DNA from: Larimichthys crocea
Taxonomy: Eukaryota > Chordata > Actinopteri > Sciaenidae
DNA: 64,000 nucleotides
Assembly: GCF_000972845.2 (NCBI RefSeq)
Contig: NC_040017.1
Location: forward strand, 20,904,742 to 20,968,741
Reading direction: 5' to 3'
The notes under the pieces were generated by a model, which saw only the letters and a program-made list of their open reading frames with translations, was not told the origin of the DNA and searched no databases. Positions within the stretch are counted from its first letter, which is position 1, and each line of letters opens with the position of its first letter. Shown in pieces: positions 61,531 to 64,000 of the stretch. A program made the translations under genes and the position numbers.

Positions 61531-62884
61531 TTTCAAACTCGCAGAAGCTGTAACTTTTTTCCCTTGTAAACGGTGGATTTGGAGCACGTCCGCATCTGCA
61601 GGTTTAAATTGTCGACACCGCAGCTATGCATCGCTTGATATTTTAGCCTCCTCATCAACAGGTGGCTGAGTGTATATCGACAACAGGAAATCATGGTGGC
61701 TTTGAAAGACATTCCGGTTGTCCGTTGACAGATTTGTGAAAAACATTACGATTTTTATGACATGTTTCTTTTCAGAAAGCCATGTGCTTTTTGATGTTTC
61801 ACAGCCCCTTAGCGCGTAGACAGTATCGACTTCATGTTGCTTTTCTTCTTTTGAGCCTTCAGCAGGCTGTAAGAAAGAACTTTTTGTCAATACAAAGTCA
61901 ATTGTGCAACTTGTGCAAGTAATTGTAGCAGCATTTTTTCCCCCTGTGAAAGTATGATAGTAGCTGGTGACTGCTGCATGTCCTGAATTTAGAATCTTAC
62001 TTCAAGTAAAGATTAATTTGCAGTGAAATAGACATAAATATTAAAGAGATTATCCTGTTCAGTTTGAATGTATGATGCCAAATAGTGGATCTTAATGTGC
62101 TAAAGATGTAGGCCAGCATCATTGGTGCCTTATGTGTAAAAAATGCAGTTGTAAGCAGAACATTGATTGTTCAAGTCCAATTGGATACAGAGGGAGTGAA
62201 CAGTACTCTCAGCTCTGTCACCAAACAAACACTTGCTGACCTCTGAGCAGTTGATTGCGAATTTCGGAAGAATTGTTCGTCCTCCTTAAGCAGACCACTG
62301 CAGTTGTACTAGGAAGGAAAGTGATTTCCTAAGAAGAGCAACAAAAAGAAAGTGTTTGCGTTTTGCGTACTTTTCATCTGTAAGTTTGCCAAGACCAGCT
62401 CTGGTAACTTTATCCACAATCCACTGTTACTTCCCGAGGAAGACGAAGAAGGATGAGGGTGGAAAGAGAAAATTCAGAATTTATAGGCAAGTGGGTGGAT
62501 GAACCTAAGAGAACAGACAGTAGATGGACACTTTTGCTCTACACGTGGCTGGTTTGCTTCTCTTTTGTGATCTTGTCAAAAGCACTAGTAATAAATTCAA
62601 CATTAATGTGTACAGAGGTGGAAAATTTCCTTTTAAACAGTGAAGAAGTGTGATTTTTCATGCCTTTGGAAGGGTTCCTGTGGAGTTCTCATCCTAAATT
62701 TGAGATAAGCTTATCAGCTTTCCACTTCATCCTAACTGTTATGTATTAACCCATGTCTTTTGTTGGTAGCCTGCCTCAGCATATGCAGGATGTTTGGGTA
62801 TGCTTGTGCGTGCTTGAACCCAAAGTGTGATCTGCTCACCCCCATTGGCCTGCAGTCTTAGGTTAGTGTACATTTGAGACCTAT

Positions 62885-62915
<31 letters not shown>
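62885..62915. repeat. CT-rich tract
   Basis: CT units with a TTT interruption. Confidence 0.9.
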
Positions 62916-63125
62916 TCTCCCCCACTACTCTCAGTGTTTTATGGGCTGTGTGCTGCGGTGCACTGACCTCCCTCTCACCCCGGTGCCACCCAGCCGGTGC
63001 AGGATTCAGGCGCGCATGGCCCCTGCCAAAACCCCATAGCGCCACATCTGCAATCCATAAACGCCAGCCACTCTCGCTCTCCTACTCCCTCGCCCACACC
63101 GCCTCAGACTCTCACACTCCTCCAT

Positions 63126-63129
<4 letters not shown>

Positions 63130-63163
<34 letters not shown>
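63130..63163. repeat. (CT)n microsatellite
   Basis: An uninterrupted CT tract of 17 units. Confidence 0.95.
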
Positions 63164-63165
<2 letters not shown>

Positions 63166-64000
63166 AACCCACTAACTTTTTATTTTAATTTCCAAATTCT
63201 ATGCATCCCCCTTTTTGCATTCCTTTGACTGCTTCCTCCCACCACTTCTGGTTTTATTCATGCCGAACATCAACTGGCTCTTCCCTTATCTCTCACTCCC
63301 TCACTGCCCCCTTTTCTCTCCTTCCGTTTCTTTATCCACATCCAACGGAAAAATCTCTCACCCATTATATCTTCAGTGGGAGCCAACTAAGTGTGGTGGC
63401 AGTGAACTGGGAACCACAAGACATTCCTGATCCAAACAGCACTAAGTCACCAGCGTTCACGTCTTCTGACAGTGGCCTGTGCCAAACACACACTTCACTT
63501 ATGGGCTGGATTCAGCTTTACCACGTCGCAGTTGGTCCCCAAACAGCTAAATGTTTATCTGTTTCAAATTGATAGTGTCAGGGAAAAATGCAGTGTACGC
63601 ATCTAAACTCAGTACCATTTTTGTACATGTGTTACTTTAAGAGCATTCTCCATCAAGGGGGTATTGAATTCCCCCTCCCCTCGCCATGAACTGTTGGCCA
63701 GCAGAACACACAACACCCCTCCCCTCAGTCTTAACAAGATGTGTTCAACACATCACTGTTGCTGTGCCCTTGTCTTAGTACATGTAAAAAAATAAAATAA
63801 ATTGAGTGTTACCACAAAACTGTCCAGAGCTCCCACCTTGCCCCCCATGGGCAATAGAGACATTAGTCTTTCTCGATTGTATTATCTTTTTACTTCAACT
63901 TTTTCCACTGTAATCAAATAAAAATGCACACAGTGAACTTTTGCTCCCCTTCGTTTCTTGGATCATGTTCTCCTCTCCATCCCAAAGTCTTCACCTTCTG

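Larger units (their letters stand above)
61531..64000. other. Gene-free segment to window end
   Basis: Two CT-rich tracts and pyrimidine-rich sequence at 63170-63350. No gene is recognised; an exon of a gene lying beyond the window cannot be excluded. Confidence 0.4.

Overview
The window looks like a nuclear chromosome segment from a spiny-rayed (percomorph-type) teleost fish. The evidence is: one vertebrate transcription-factor gene with a GT-AG intron; long gene-free flanks; many (CA)n, (CT)n and poly(A) tracts; and several interspersed repeats of kinds I recognise from fish genomes (a tRNA-derived SINE, the 3' end of an L2-type LINE, and several non-autonomous DNA-transposon-like repeats). 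Species cannot be told from the sequence. Repeat assignments rest on memory of family consensus sequences, not on a search.

The only protein-coding gene I can support is hic1 (hypermethylated in cancer 1), on the minus strand. Its large exon (44243-46476) encodes a BTB/POZ domain, a CtBP-binding GLDLSKK motif, a VKHEP sumoylation-type motif, five C2H2 zinc fingers and a conserved C-terminal tail. I also find a small upstream coding exon (51239-51290) with a good donor. It joins in frame across a 4.76-kb intron and gives a predicted 761-residue protein with a 23-residue N-terminal extension. This resembles the arrangement of the longer human HIC1 isoform.

Layout. 1-41 kb: no gene found; repeats, microsatellites and unassigned unique sequence, with a CTCF-like motif at 9.3 kb, a G-quadruplex motif at 11.7 kb and a tRNA-SINE at 17.7 kb. 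41.3-44.2 kb: likely 3' UTR and downstream flank of hic1. 44.2-51.3 kb: hic1. 51.3-53.7 kb: upstream region with a TATA-like box, three evenly spaced TGCCA motifs, a G-quadruplex tract, a 166-bp palindrome inside a 116-bp tandem repeat, and a second CpG-rich segment with paired CCAAT boxes that could be an alternative promoter. 53.7-64 kb: no gene found; a teleost repeat at 53.9-54.2 kb, a short hairpin carrying the miR-132/212 seed at 56.0 kb, microsatellites and an L2 fragment at 61.1-61.5 kb.

The isolated position of hic1 suits a developmental regulator surrounded by regulatory DNA. No operon-like or novel multigene system is visible. The strongest observations are the extra hic1 coding exon, the palindromic tandem repeat next to its promoter, and the seed-bearing hairpin divergent from it.
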